Shown here piece by piece: positions 26,479-35,591 of a DNA stretch of 64,000 bases. The position numbers and the translations under genes were made by a program. The notes under the pieces are model-generated. The model did not search any database, had not been told where the DNA came from, and saw nothing but the letters and a program-made list of their open reading frames with translations. The first letter of the stretch is position 1. The number at the start of each line of letters is the position of its first letter. Source of the DNA: Brevundimonas sp. UBA7506. Lineage in GTDB: Bacteria; Pseudomonadota; Alphaproteobacteria; Caulobacterales; Caulobacteraceae. The DNA lies in the NCBI RefSeq assembly GCF_002479495.1, contig NZ_DLNQ01000005.1, positions 195,095 through 259,094 on the forward strand. Direction: 5' to 3'.

Positions 26479-28173
26479 ATGCGTTTCGGATTGATGGCCT
26501 GCTCGGCCTTGGCGGCCTGCATGATCGGGCCGATGGCGGTGGCCGACGCGACGGCGGACAAGGCCGTGCGCGATCTGCTGGACCAGCCGCAGGTCTGCGG
26601 TCCCGGCGGTTCGGCCATCGAGGCGGTGCCGACCAATGATATCGTCATGGTCGAGGGCTTCGGAACCGGCGGCTTCAAGATCGACACGGCCAACCCCGAG
26701 GCCCAGGCCTGGTTCGACCACGGCGTGCGGCTGCGCTGGGCGTTCGAGCACACCGAATCGGTGCGCGCCTTCCGCAAGGCGCGGGCGCTGGATCCGTCGT
26801 GCGGCATGTGCGCCTGGGGCGAGGCCTGGGCCATCGGTCCCAACCTGAACGGCGGCGGTCAGGACAAGGCCTCCATAGACGCCGCCCGTCAGGCCGCCCG
26901 CGACGCCCGCCGACTGGCCCACGACGCGACGCCCGTGCAGCGCCAGATGATCGACGCCCTGATCCAGCGCTATTCCGGTTCGGAAAAGAGCCGCGCCGAC
27001 CGCTTCGCCCAGCGCATGGACCGGATCGCGCGTCAAAACCCCGATGACGGCGCCATCGCCAACATCACCGCCGACGCCTGGCTGCTGGCCGCCGACGAAT
27101 GGTGGGACGACGAGGGCAAGGCGGCCGATCCGGCCATCCCGCGCGCCATGGGCCTGCTGGAACAGGCGCTGGCCAAGGACCCGAACGATCCGGGCGCGAT
27201 CCACCTCTATATCCATCTGACCGAATGGTCTGACGACCCGCACCAGGCCATCCCCTACGGCGAAAAGCTGGCGCTTCTGGCCCCGGCGGCCAGCCACCTG
27301 GTGCACATGCCGTCGCATACCTATTACCGCGTCGGCCGCTATCGCGATGCGATGGAGAGCAACGTCAACGCCGTGGCGCTGGACCGGCGCTATGACGCCT
27401 TGGCCAAGCCGCCGGGCGGGGTGCCGGCGATGCGGCTGCACGCCCACAACATCCACTTCGGCATGGGCGGCGCCCTGATGGCCGGGGGCGGCGAGGAGGG
27501 GCTGAAGCTCGCCGACTGGTTCCTAGCCACCTATCCGAACATCGGGACCCATGAATACTGGCGCCAGATCGTCGCCAACAACGCCTATGCCCTCTATGGC
27601 CGGTTCGGCGCGCCGGAACAGGTGGCGGCGCTGAAGGAGCCGCCGGCGACCCATCCTCTGCTGCGCATCAGCTGGCGCTATGCGCGGGGCGAGGCGGCCG
27701 CGAGGGCGGGCGCCGCCGCCGCCGTGCGGGCCGAGGCGGAGGCCATCAAGGCCCTGCGCGAAGCCACGCCCTTCACCGGGCCGATGGCGGAGCAGCGGGC
27801 GGTCTTCACCGAACTGTCCCAGCGCATTCTGGAAGGCCGGGCGGCCATGATCGAGGGCAATGCGAGCGCGGCCGTCGCCGCCTTCACCCGTGCCGCCCAG
27901 ATTCAGGCCATGGACGACGAGGGCGGCGATCCGCCGATCATCTGGTATCCGACGCGCCGCAGTCTGGCGGCAGCGATGCTGGCCAGCGGCGACGCCGCCG
28001 GGGCCAAAGCCAAGATCGAGGAGCTGCTGAAAGACTGGCCCAGCGACCCCTACAGCTACTTCGTGCTGGCTGAGGCTGAGCGGAAGCTGGGGAACGCCGA
28101 CGCCGCCGCCGAAGCGACCCGACGTTCGAACGTCGAGTGGATCGGCGGCGAACGGACGCTGGCGGCGGCCTAA
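26479..28173 (+). CDS. secreted tetratricopeptide-repeat protein with conserved His motifs
   Basis: A 564-aa exported protein: signal peptide 1-22, then TPR-like helical pairs throughout (for example around WFDHGVRLRWAFEHTESVRAFRKA and LLEQALAKDPNDPGAIHLYIHL). The central part carries closely spaced conserved histidines (HLYIHLTEW, HLVHMPSHTYYRVGRY, LHAHNIHFG). These are a signature of an uncharacterised secreted TPR family, from memory, and may bind metal. Cys pairs (C109 with C112 in SCGMCAWG) suggest a periplasmic disulfide. It stands alone, convergent to the DsbA-like gene only 12 bp away. Function unknown. Confidence 0.8.
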   Translation: MRFGLMACSALAACMIGPMAVADATADKAVRDLLDQPQVCGPGGSAIEAVPTNDIVMVEGFGTGGFKIDTANPEAQAWFDHGVRLRWAFEHTESVRAFRKARALDPSCGMCAWGEAWAIGPNLNGGGQDKASIDAARQAARDARRLAHDATPVQRQMIDALIQRYSGSEKSRADRFAQRMDRIARQNPDDGAIANITADAWLLAADEWWDDEGKAADPAIPRAMGLLEQALAKDPNDPGAIHLYIHLTEWSDDPHQAIPYGEKLALLAPAASHLVHMPSHTYYRVGRYRDAMESNVNAVALDRRYDALAKPPGGVPAMRLHAHNIHFGMGGALMAGGGEEGLKLADWFLATYPNIGTHEYWRQIVANNAYALYGRFGAPEQVAALKEPPATHPLLRISWRYARGEAAARAGAAAAVRAEAEAIKALREATPFTGPMAEQRAVFTELSQRILEGRAAMIEGNASAAVAAFTRAAQIQAMDDEGGDPPIIWYPTRRSLAAAMLASGDAAGAKAKIEELLKDWPSDPYSYFVLAEAERKLGNADAAAEATRRSNVEWIGGERTLAAA

Positions 28174-28185
28174 ACGTATCGAAGG

Positions 28186-29070
28186 TTAGGCGGAGGCTGG
28201 GGCATCCGCCGCTTGGTCCGCTGGTCTCGATGGCGCCTGTTCTTTGTGGTTGGCAGAGGGGCGCGATCCGCCCTTCGCTTCTTCGATCAGCTTGGCGACG
28301 GCGGCAGGCTCGATGCTGGCGCTGGCCTTGCCGTTGATGAAGAAGGTCGGGGTGCCCTGCAGGCCCAGGGTCGCCGCCGTGGTGTGGATGTCGGTGACGT
28401 GGCGGGTCATTTCGGGCGAGGCGATGGCGGCCTGGGCCTTGGTCATGTCGACGCCGTGCGCGGCCAGGATGGCGTCGATGGCCGCGCGGTCCAGGGCGCG
28501 CTCGGTCATCAGGGCGTCATAGACCTCCAGATACTTGCCCTGCTGATGCGCGGCCAGAGCGGCGCGGGCGGCGTATTGTGAGGTGACGTCGTCGCCACGG
28601 TCCAGGATCGGCCAGTCCTTGAACACGAAGCGGACGTCTGGGTGGGCGGCCATCAGGGCGCGGTAGTCGTGGGCGACGGCCTTGCAGCCCGGGCAGCGGA
28701 AGTCAAAGAACTCGATCACCGTCACCTTGGCGTCGGCGGGGCCGAAGCTGGGGTCGCGGGCGTCATGGGCCAATAGAGCCGGGTTTGCCTTGACGGCGGC
28801 GTTGATGGCCTGGACGCGGGATTGTTCTTCATTCGCCTGACGCGCGGCCAGGACCTCGTCCAGCACCTGCGGGTTCTCGATCAGATAGGCGCGGACGCGC
28901 CCGCCGAAATCACCGCCAGTCAGATAGGGTGCGACCGACACGCCCAGAGCCAGAACCGAGACGGCCAGAGCCGCGCCCGCCACGGTCTTGCCGGACAGAG
29001 ACGACAGGATGCTGCCCTTCGGCGCAGGCGTTTGGGTCTGAGGGGCGTCGGGGCGGGCGTCGTTGGTCAT
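28186..29070 (-). CDS. membrane-anchored DsbA-like thiol oxidoreductase
   Basis: A 294-aa protein with a short Pro-rich cytosolic tail (1-20), one membrane anchor (about 29-49), an N-terminal helical region and a thioredoxin-fold DsbA domain. Its active site is CPGC (126-129 in FFDFRCPGCK), with the cis-Pro loop LQGTPTFFING. A Pro/Ala tail closes the protein. The start is set at 29070 (MTNDARPD) rather than the longest frame at 29163. Likely makes or isomerises disulfides in the periplasm, resembling BdbD/ScsC-type proteins. It is 34 bp downstream of the M48 protease gene and probably co-transcribed. Confidence 0.9.
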   Translation of the reverse strand: MTNDARPDAPQTQTPAPKGSILSSLSGKTVAGAALAVSVLALGVSVAPYLTGGDFGGRVRAYLIENPQVLDEVLAARQANEEQSRVQAINAAVKANPALLAHDARDPSFGPADAKVTVIEFFDFRCPGCKAVAHDYRALMAAHPDVRFVFKDWPILDRGDDVTSQYAARAALAAHQQGKYLEVYDALMTERALDRAAIDAILAAHGVDMTKAQAAIASPEMTRHVTDIHTTAATLGLQGTPTFFINGKASASIEPAAVAKLIEEAKGGSRPSANHKEQAPSRPADQAADAPASA

Positions 29071-29104
29071 TAAAGGTCTCGGTATCGGGAAAGGTGGGCG
29101 GGCG

Positions 29105-30517
29105 TCAGCCGTTGGGCAGGATGACGCCGCGACTGTTGCGCTGCTCGTTGCGGCGCTCCGCATCAGTGATGTCTTTTTCCGAGGCGCCCGACGACAAGAC
29201 GATGTCGGTGGCGCGTCGCCATTCGATGGAGTTGCGGTCCAGCATGTCGCGAGCGCGCATGGCGAACTGGTTGGCCTGTTCGGTGCGGCCCAGGGCGAAC
29301 CAGTATTCGGCCGAGGCCAGACGCGCTTCGCCTTCCTTGCCCTGGCTGGCGTAGGCCTGGCCCAGCAGGCGCCAGGCCAGGGTGTTATCCCTCTCCAACG
29401 CGACGGCGCGCTTCAGCTGATCGACTGCGGCGTCCAGATTGGCGGCGTCACTGGTTTCAATCAGGGCGTGGGCCAGGTTGATCTTCAGCAGGGGGGCGTC
29501 GGGCTTCAACTCGACCGCCTTCTGATGGGCGCCGATGGCCTCGGCCGGGCGGCCTTCCTCGAACAGGATCTGGCCCTTCAGTTCCCAGAAGTAGGGATTG
29601 GCGGGCTGCTCGATCAGCAGGTCGTCAACGGTGCCGAGGGCCTTGTCCGTCTGGCCGTCGCGATACCAGGCGATGGCGCGGGCGTAGCGGGCGGGCAGGG
29701 AGGTGTTGGACGATGGATAGTCGCGCAAGGTCGCGTTCGGCGTGTCCATGAAGGAGCGGATCTTGGCGACGACCAAGGCATGTTGGGCCATCCGCTCGGG
29801 GCTGTCCTGGTGATTGTAATGGGCGGCCGCTTCAACCGGGCGACGCAGGGATTCGATACGCTGCGATGACAGGGGGTGGCTGCGGAAATAGGGATAGCGG
29901 CGCTGGTCAGAGAAGACTTCCTGCGAGCGGAAGTTCTCGAAGAACTCGACCATGCCCTTGCCGGACTCGCCGGCGCGCTCCAGAGCGCGGGCGCCGGTGA
30001 TGTCGGCCTCTCCTTCCTGGCTCTGCATATAGCGAAGGGCGCCAAGGGTGCCGAAATACTGGCTGGAGGCCAGCAGGGCTGCGCCGGCGTCCGGCGCGCC
30101 CGCGATCGCGGCCAGGGCGCCCAGGGCCATGGTCATGATCATGGGCTGCATGCCGGCGTTCTGGGCGCCGTCGCGCAAGGTGTGGCGGTTTTTGATGTGA
30201 CCGGCCTCATGGGCGATCACGCCCAGAAGCTGGTTGGGGGTCTTGGTCTGCAGGATCAGGCCGGTGTTCAGGCCCATGATCCGCCCGCGCGTGGCGAAGG
30301 CGTTCAGGTCGTTGTCGTTGACCAGAAGGATCTCGACCTCGGTCGGGTCCAGCCCCATGGCGACGAAGACCGGTTCGGACCAGTCATGGATGATCCCTTC
30401 GATCTCGGTGTCGCGGATCAGACTCTGGGCCGAAGCTGATCCAGCCGCACCCAGCACCGCCACGATGGCCGTGGCGGTGGCAAGGATGCGGGATGCGACA
30501 CGGGGAAGCCTGGTCAT
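29105..30517 (-). CDS. BepA-like M48 metalloprotease with TPR domain
   Basis: A 470-aa periplasmic protease-chaperone. Signal peptide 1-30 (ends ASA-Q). The M48 domain has HEAGH (103-107) as zinc motif and the third ligand Glu in QEGEADITGARAL. From about residue 290 TPR repeats follow (ANPYFWELKGQILFEEGRPAEAIGAHQKAVELKPDAP). This is the BepA/YfgC architecture, which in E. coli guides or degrades misassembled LptD and BAM substrates. It sits between rne and the DsbA-like gene, fitting a disulfide-dependent outer-membrane quality-control role (inference). Confidence 0.93.
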   Translation of the reverse strand: MTRLPRVASRILATATAIVAVLGAAGSASAQSLIRDTEIEGIIHDWSEPVFVAMGLDPTEVEILLVNDNDLNAFATRGRIMGLNTGLILQTKTPNQLLGVIAHEAGHIKNRHTLRDGAQNAGMQPMIMTMALGALAAIAGAPDAGAALLASSQYFGTLGALRYMQSQEGEADITGARALERAGESGKGMVEFFENFRSQEVFSDQRRYPYFRSHPLSSQRIESLRRPVEAAAHYNHQDSPERMAQHALVVAKIRSFMDTPNATLRDYPSSNTSLPARYARAIAWYRDGQTDKALGTVDDLLIEQPANPYFWELKGQILFEEGRPAEAIGAHQKAVELKPDAPLLKINLAHALIETSDAANLDAAVDQLKRAVALERDNTLAWRLLGQAYASQGKEGEARLASAEYWFALGRTEQANQFAMRARDMLDRNSIEWRRATDIVLSSGASEKDITDAERRNEQRNSRGVILPNG

Positions 30518-30571
30518 GGCGTGCTCCAGAGCGACAGTCTCCCCCGTGTCTTCAAGCCTAATCGTGTCCGA

Positions 30572-33274
30572 TCAACGGCGCCACCAGCCGCGCTTCGGCT
30601 TCTCGGGCGGAGCGACGATCTGATTGGGATCTTCGGCGATCATGGCGGCCACGTCGACTTCCGGCGTCGGCGCGAGCGTCGGCTCGGCGACTGTGATCGG
30701 CGCAGGCGTCGGTTCAGCGGCCGGCTGGGGCGCGGGTTCAGGACTCAGGGCCTGCTCGATGGCGGCCTCGACCTTGGCGGCGAAGACCGGTTCCACGTCC
30801 AGTTGAGCGGGCACGACGACCGGCTCAGCCTCGGCCACGACTTCAGCCTCGGCCTCGGCAGGGGCTTCGATCACGGCTTCGGCGGCGACATCGGCGCTGA
30901 CCTTGCGGCGGACGCGGCGACGCTTCGGCGCCTCGGCGGCTTCGGCGACGATTTCAGGCGCGTCAACCGCCGTTTCCTCGGTCGGGATGACCGTGGCGAT
31001 GGGCGTGTCCGGCGAGCCGACGGGGGGCAGGCCTTCGTTGACCGCGCGGTCCTCGACCTTGGCTTCGTGCGGCAGGCCGCCACGGTCCCGACCACGACCG
31101 CGACCGCGACGACGACGCGAACGGCCGCCTTCACGTTCGGCGCGTTCGCCTTCCGGACGTTCGCTGGCGAGGGCTTCAACTTCACGAGCTTCCGAGACTT
31201 CGACCGGCGCGCGCTCGGCGCGCGGTGCGGGGTTGATCGGGTCGAACCAGACGTAGGGGTCTTCCAGCGACGGCGTGCGGCCGCGCACCCAGGTGAAGGC
31301 GTCGCGTTCGCCGTCCTCGCGCATCCGGCGACCGCCACGACGGCCGCGACGGCGGCGACGACCAGCATCTCCGTCTTCGTCCTCGCTGTCGGCGGAAACC
31401 GTATCGACCGAACCTTCGTCCAAGCCTTCCTCGTCACGGCGGCCGCCGCGACGGCGGCGACGGCGGCCGCGGCCGCGGCCTTCACCGTCGTGTTGCTCGG
31501 CGCGTTCACGGGCTTCGTCGTCGTCGCCGTCTTCGCGGTCCAGGTCGACGTCGTCCTCGTCATCGCTTTCGATGACTTCGTCGTCCTCGTCCTCGTCCTC
31601 ATGGTCGAAGGCGCTGTCGTCGAAGCCGTCGTCCAGCTCGGCGGCCGAGATGTGGGTGACGACCGGGATGAAGTCCTCGTTGGTCGAGGTGCGCTCGATG
31701 GCGTGTTCGCCCTGGGCCAGGCTGTCGTCGATCTGGATGACCACGTTCAGCCCGCGCTGGTCCAGCAGGCGCTGCAGATAGCTGCGCTTGTGGTTCAGGA
31801 TGTAGAGGGCGACGGCGGTCGAGACGCGCAGGTTGATCGAACCGGCGCCGTTGCGACCGGCCTCGATGTCCACGGCGCGCAGGGTGGTCAGGGCGGCGCT
31901 TTCCGCCGAACGGATGCGACCGGCCCCCTGGCAGCAGGCGCAGACCTCGGTGGCGCCTTCGATCACGCCGAGGCGGCGACGCTGGCGGCTGATCTCCATC
32001 AGGCCGAAGCCCGAGATGCGGCCCATCTGGATGCGGGCGCGATCCTTGGCCAGGGCGTCCTTCAGGGCCTTCTCGACGGCGCGGTTGTTCTTGCCTTCAT
32101 CCATGTCGATGAAGTCGATGACGATCAGGCCGGCCAGGTCGCGCAGACGCAGCTGGCGAGCGGCCTCGACGGCGGCTTCCAGGTTGGTCTTGGTGGCGGT
32201 GGCCTCGACATTACGCTCCTTGGTGGAGCGGCCCGAGTTGACGTCGATGGCGACCAGGGCCTCGGTCTGGTTGATCACCAGATAGCCGCCCGACTTCAGC
32301 GGCACGACCGGCTGGTGAATCTGGGTCAGCACCTCTTCGATGCCGTTGGCCGCGAACAGGGGCTTGGAGCCTTGATAGAGGTGAATCTTCTTGGCCTGCG
32401 ACGGCATCAGCACGCGCATGAAGTCACGGGCTTCCTTGAAGCCTTCCAGGCCCTCGACCTGAATGCCGTCGAAGTCCTTGTCGTACATGTCGCGCACGGC
32501 GCGACGGACCAGGTTTTCCTCTTCATAGATGACGGCCGGGGCGTTCGACTTCAAAGTCGTCTCGCGGATCGTCTCCCACAGGCGCAGCAGGTATTCATAG
32601 TCGCGCTTGATCTCGGCGCGGGTGCGCTTGGCGCCGGCCGTGCGGATGATCAGGCCCATGCCCTTGGGCACCTTAAGGGCCGCGGCGGCGGACTTCAGGC
32701 GGCGACGGTCCGAGGTGTTGGTGATCTTGCGCGAAATGCCGCCGCCCTTGCCGGTGTTCGGCATCAGGACGCAGTAGCGGCCGGCCAGCGACAGCCAGGT
32801 GGTCAGGGCCGCGCCCTTGGCGCCGCGCTCGTCCTTGACGACCTGCACCAGCAGGATCTGGCGGCGCTTGATGACGTCCTGGATCTTGTAGCGACGCATC
32901 AGGCGACGCTTCAGGCGCTCCTCGTCGGCCAGACCGCCTTCGGACTCGTCGTCGCCTTCACGGCCCAGATCGTCGTGATCGTCGTCGTCGGCGTTCGCTT
33001 CGGCCATGATGGCTTCGCGGTCGGCGACCGGGATCTGATAGTAGTCGGGGTGGATCTCGTTGAAGGCCAGGAAGCCGTGACGATTGCCGCCGTACTCGAT
33101 AAAGGCCGCCTGGAGGCTGGGCTCTACGCGAGTGACCTTGGCGAGATAGATGTTGCCGCGAAGCTGGCGGCGGGCCGTGGATTCGAAATCGAATTCCTCA
33201 ACCTGGCGTCCGTCCACGATGGCGACGCGGGTTTCTTCCGCGTGCGCCGCATCGATCAGCATTGTCTTTGACAT
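30572..33274 (-). CDS. rne: ribonuclease E
   Basis: Endoribonuclease and scaffold of the RNA degradosome, 900 aa. The catalytic half (1-about 510) has the S1 domain (GNIYLAKVTRVEPSLQAAF, split by an acidic insert rich in Asp/Glu), then AIDVNSGRSTKERN and VIDFIDMDEGKNN with the two catalytic Asp about 43 residues apart. The Zn-link follows as CACCQGAGR (about 443). The C-terminal half is disordered: acidic blocks, Arg-rich blocks (RRRRGRRGGRR), Ala/Glu/Pro repeats and a final KPKRGWWRR. That ending is the PNPase-binding site of Caulobacter RNase E (from literature memory). Start at 33274 (MSKTMLIDAAH). Confidence 0.97.
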   Translation of the reverse strand: MSKTMLIDAAHAEETRVAIVDGRQVEEFDFESTARRQLRGNIYLAKVTRVEPSLQAAFIEYGGNRHGFLAFNEIHPDYYQIPVADREAIMAEANADDDDHDDLGREGDDESEGGLADEERLKRRLMRRYKIQDVIKRRQILLVQVVKDERGAKGAALTTWLSLAGRYCVLMPNTGKGGGISRKITNTSDRRRLKSAAAALKVPKGMGLIIRTAGAKRTRAEIKRDYEYLLRLWETIRETTLKSNAPAVIYEEENLVRRAVRDMYDKDFDGIQVEGLEGFKEARDFMRVLMPSQAKKIHLYQGSKPLFAANGIEEVLTQIHQPVVPLKSGGYLVINQTEALVAIDVNSGRSTKERNVEATATKTNLEAAVEAARQLRLRDLAGLIVIDFIDMDEGKNNRAVEKALKDALAKDRARIQMGRISGFGLMEISRQRRRLGVIEGATEVCACCQGAGRIRSAESAALTTLRAVDIEAGRNGAGSINLRVSTAVALYILNHKRSYLQRLLDQRGLNVVIQIDDSLAQGEHAIERTSTNEDFIPVVTHISAAELDDGFDDSAFDHEDEDEDDEVIESDDEDDVDLDREDGDDDEARERAEQHDGEGRGRGRRRRRRGGRRDEEGLDEGSVDTVSADSEDEDGDAGRRRRRGRRGGRRMREDGERDAFTWVRGRTPSLEDPYVWFDPINPAPRAERAPVEVSEAREVEALASERPEGERAEREGGRSRRRRGRGRGRDRGGLPHEAKVEDRAVNEGLPPVGSPDTPIATVIPTEETAVDAPEIVAEAAEAPKRRRVRRKVSADVAAEAVIEAPAEAEAEVVAEAEPVVVPAQLDVEPVFAAKVEAAIEQALSPEPAPQPAAEPTPAPITVAEPTLAPTPEVDVAAMIAEDPNQIVAPPEKPKRGWWRR

Positions 33275-33727
33275 CAAAAGTCTCTCTCTGGCGCGCCAGG
33301 CCGGGCCCTGCGGATACATCCGCGGACAAGGGGGCGGCTCGCCGAATGGAAATGGGGGCCAGGGCGCGCGTCATCCCCTCGCGAATGGCGAGAGCGGCAT
33401 CAAATTGCCGGTCGGGAGCGCAGGCGGGTCGGCCCATGAGGTTCTGTCGGTCCTGGATCCGAACGCGCCGTTCAAGGCCGCGTCCCGGACCCGTTCTTCG
33501 AATCGTCGGCCAGGCCGGGCGATCCTCGGAATGAGGTGAAAGTCAGCGCCGCGAGGAGGGCGCGCCCGGCTCTGCAGGAAATACAGAGGGCGCGATCATT
33601 CGCTTGCGGACCAGATCATAGGCATATGTAGCGGAAAATAAAAGAACCACCGCCGTTACAGGTCTTAACGAAATCCTTAATCGCTCGGTGCATGCTGCCA
33701 TCCGAACCAGAAGGGTGAAGTCCGTCC
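33275..33727. promoter_or_regulatory. 453-bp divergent intergenic region, rne leader and amiC promoter
   Basis: No credible gene. A minus-strand -10 candidate GCTACA (33632-33627) would give rne a leader of about 345 nt; long leaders are a known place for RNase E autoregulation. AGAGAGAGA lies just before the rne ATG. A small hairpin, CTCGC-N5-GCGAG, is at 33378-33392. The 33600-33690 part is clearly AT-richer than the rest and should hold the promoters of both genes. Confidence 0.45.
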
Positions 33728-34945
33728 ATGTATGGCCGGTGGCGTGACAATCTGGCCCGTTGGGGCGTGCGCGAATGGGCGATGACGGGCTTGGCCTTCG
33801 TCGTGATCTGCGGCGTCGTGCTGACGGCTGGGCGCGGCCTGGCCTTTGGACCGGACGGTCAGATTTCCGGCATCCGCTTCGGCGGCGACGCTCAGCGCAC
33901 GCGGGTGGTGCTGGACCTGGGCAAGACCACGCGCGGACAGGTGATCGAGGACGGCACGACCGGGCGGGTGATCGTCGCCCTGTCGGACGTGGCGCCGGGC
34001 CGGGGTCTGGACGGCAACGGCTCCGGCCTCGTCCGCGGCTATGAGGTCGCGTCGGCCGGCACGTCGTCGCGCATCCGGCTGGACCTGGCGCGGGGCGCCG
34101 AGATCGAGCGCCGCTTCTTGCTGCCGCCTGGCGACGGGGTCCAGCACTATCGTTATGTCATCGACCTGAAGGCCACAGGCGCCGCCGCTGCGGTCGCCGC
34201 CAGCACGCCGCCGCGCCGCGAGCAGGCGCGCAAGGAAAAGCCGCTTATCGTTATCGACGCAGGCCACGGAGGCCGCGATCCGGGCGCCCAGGGCGTTCAT
34301 GCTCAGGAAAAGGCCGTCACCCTGGCCGCCGCGCGTGAACTGAAGGCCGCGATCGAGCGCACCGGCCGCTATCGCGTACGCCTGACCCGCGACAGCGACG
34401 TCTATGTCATCCACGGCCGCCGGGTGCAGATCGCCCGCGACGCCGGGGCCGACCTCTTTATTTCTCTGCACGCCGACGCCGGGACCGATCCGGCCCTGCG
34501 CGGGGCGAGCGTCTACACCCTGTCGGAACAGGGAGCAGGCCGTGCGGTACGCGAGTACACGCGTGGCGACGACTGGCAGCGCGACCTGCGCCTGCCGGGC
34601 CGCGACCCCTCGGTCGACCGCATCCTGCTGGACATGACCCAGCGCGCCACCCAGAACCGCTCGGCCCAGTTCGCGCGGGTCCTGCTGACCCATCTGGAGG
34701 GCGACAATCATCCGCTGCTGCGTCGCAGCCACCGCGACGCCGGTCTGGCCGTCCTGCTGGCGCCCGACGTTCCGGCCATCCTGCTGGAGATGGGTTTCAT
34801 CACCAATCCGGAGGACGAGCGCGTCCTGACCGACGAGCGTGCGCGTCGCCGCCTGATGCGCTCGGTCGCCGAGGGCATCGACCGCTACTTCCGCGAACCC
34901 TCGGCGCCGGTGATGGTGGCCGGCGATGTCACGGGCGGCGGCTGA
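33728..34945 (+). CDS. amiC: N-acetylmuramoyl-L-alanine amidase, AmiC type
   Basis: Cuts the stem peptide from peptidoglycan during cell separation. It has 405 aa. A membrane/signal segment lies at about 17-38, then an AMIN-like beta domain (about 45-145). The zinc Amidase_3 domain starts at about 172: IDAGHGGRDPGAQG, a Glu ligand in HAQEKAV, SLHADAG (His about 246) and catalytic Glu in LLEMGFITNPED. The ATG at 33728 has AGAAGGGTGAAG upstream. Divergent from rne; its stop is one base from the convergent UDG stop. Confidence 0.92.
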   Translation: MYGRWRDNLARWGVREWAMTGLAFVVICGVVLTAGRGLAFGPDGQISGIRFGGDAQRTRVVLDLGKTTRGQVIEDGTTGRVIVALSDVAPGRGLDGNGSGLVRGYEVASAGTSSRIRLDLARGAEIERRFLLPPGDGVQHYRYVIDLKATGAAAAVAASTPPRREQARKEKPLIVIDAGHGGRDPGAQGVHAQEKAVTLAAARELKAAIERTGRYRVRLTRDSDVYVIHGRRVQIARDAGADLFISLHADAGTDPALRGASVYTLSEQGAGRAVREYTRGDDWQRDLRLPGRDPSVDRILLDMTQRATQNRSAQFARVLLTHLEGDNHPLLRRSHRDAGLAVLLAPDVPAILLEMGFITNPEDERVLTDERARRRLMRSVAEGIDRYFREPSAPVMVAGDVTGGG

Positions 34946-34946
34946 C

Positions 34947-35591
34947 CTAGTCGTCCAGCGCCAGCTTGGCGCGGTGGAAGATCTCCTCAAACATTTCCGG
35001 CGTCAGGCGCCCCGTGTTCGTGTTCAGCCGCGAGCAGTGATAGCTGTTGATGATGGTGTAGCCGCCGACCTTGCCCTCGACGCCATGTCCGGCGGGGATG
35101 GCCGTGCCGGGGTAGCCGAGCGTCCGCAGGATGCTGCGCCGGGACACGTCGCCCAGGGTCACGATGACCTTGAGCCGGGGCAGGGCGGCCAGCCGATCGA
35201 TCAGGAAGGGGCGGCAAGTGTTTTCCTCATCGCCCGTCGGCTTGTTCAGCGGCGGAGCGCAGCGCACCGCGTTCGTGATCATGCAGTCGACCAGCGTCAG
35301 GTCGTCGTTTCCGTCGGGGTCGTAGGTCCCCTGTGCGAAGCCGGCTTTCCTCAGGGTGTCGAACAGCAGCCAGCCGGCATGGTCGCCGGTGAAGGGGCGG
35401 CCGGTGCGGTTCGCGCCCATTCGCCCAGGCGCAAGGCCAGCCACCAGCAGTCGTGCGTTCGGGTCACCGAAGGAAGGCGCGGGGCCGTTCCACCAGTCCG
35501 GGTTCTGGCGGATGTTCTCCTGACGATAGGCGACCAGGCGCGGGCACAGGGGGCAGTCGCGCGCAGGTTCGGGGTTCAGGGGGCGGCTCAT
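34947..35591 (-). CDS. uracil-DNA glycosylase, family 5 (UDGb type)
   Basis: Removes uracil and other deaminated bases from DNA. It has 214 aa. An N-terminal CPLCPRL (C13, C16), with later Cys residues, fits the Fe-S cluster of family 4/5 enzymes. The motif GLAPGRMGANRTGRPFTGDHAG is the family-5 form with no catalytic Asp/Asn in motif 1, and motif 2 is NSYHCSRLNTNTGRLT. ATG 35591 overlaps the stop of the upstream NYN gene (ATGA), so the two are co-translated. The long frame extending to 35969 runs in a shadow frame of the NYN gene and is not used. Confidence 0.93.
   Translation of the reverse strand: MSRPLNPEPARDCPLCPRLVAYRQENIRQNPDWWNGPAPSFGDPNARLLVAGLAPGRMGANRTGRPFTGDHAGWLLFDTLRKAGFAQGTYDPDGNDDLTLVDCMITNAVRCAPPLNKPTGDEENTCRPFLIDRLAALPRLKVIVTLGDVSRRSILRTLGYPGTAIPAGHGVEGKVGGYTIINSYHCSRLNTNTGRLTPEMFEEIFHRAKLALDD

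Noticed and set aside
30521..33271. 916-codon open frame opposite rne
   Set aside because: Low-complexity shadow of the repetitive RNase E sequence, not a protein-like composition.
33665..33680. TTAA-N8-TTAA upstream of amiC as a CtrA site
   Set aside because: The CtrA consensus needs a 7-bp spacer; here it is 8, so helical phase is wrong.
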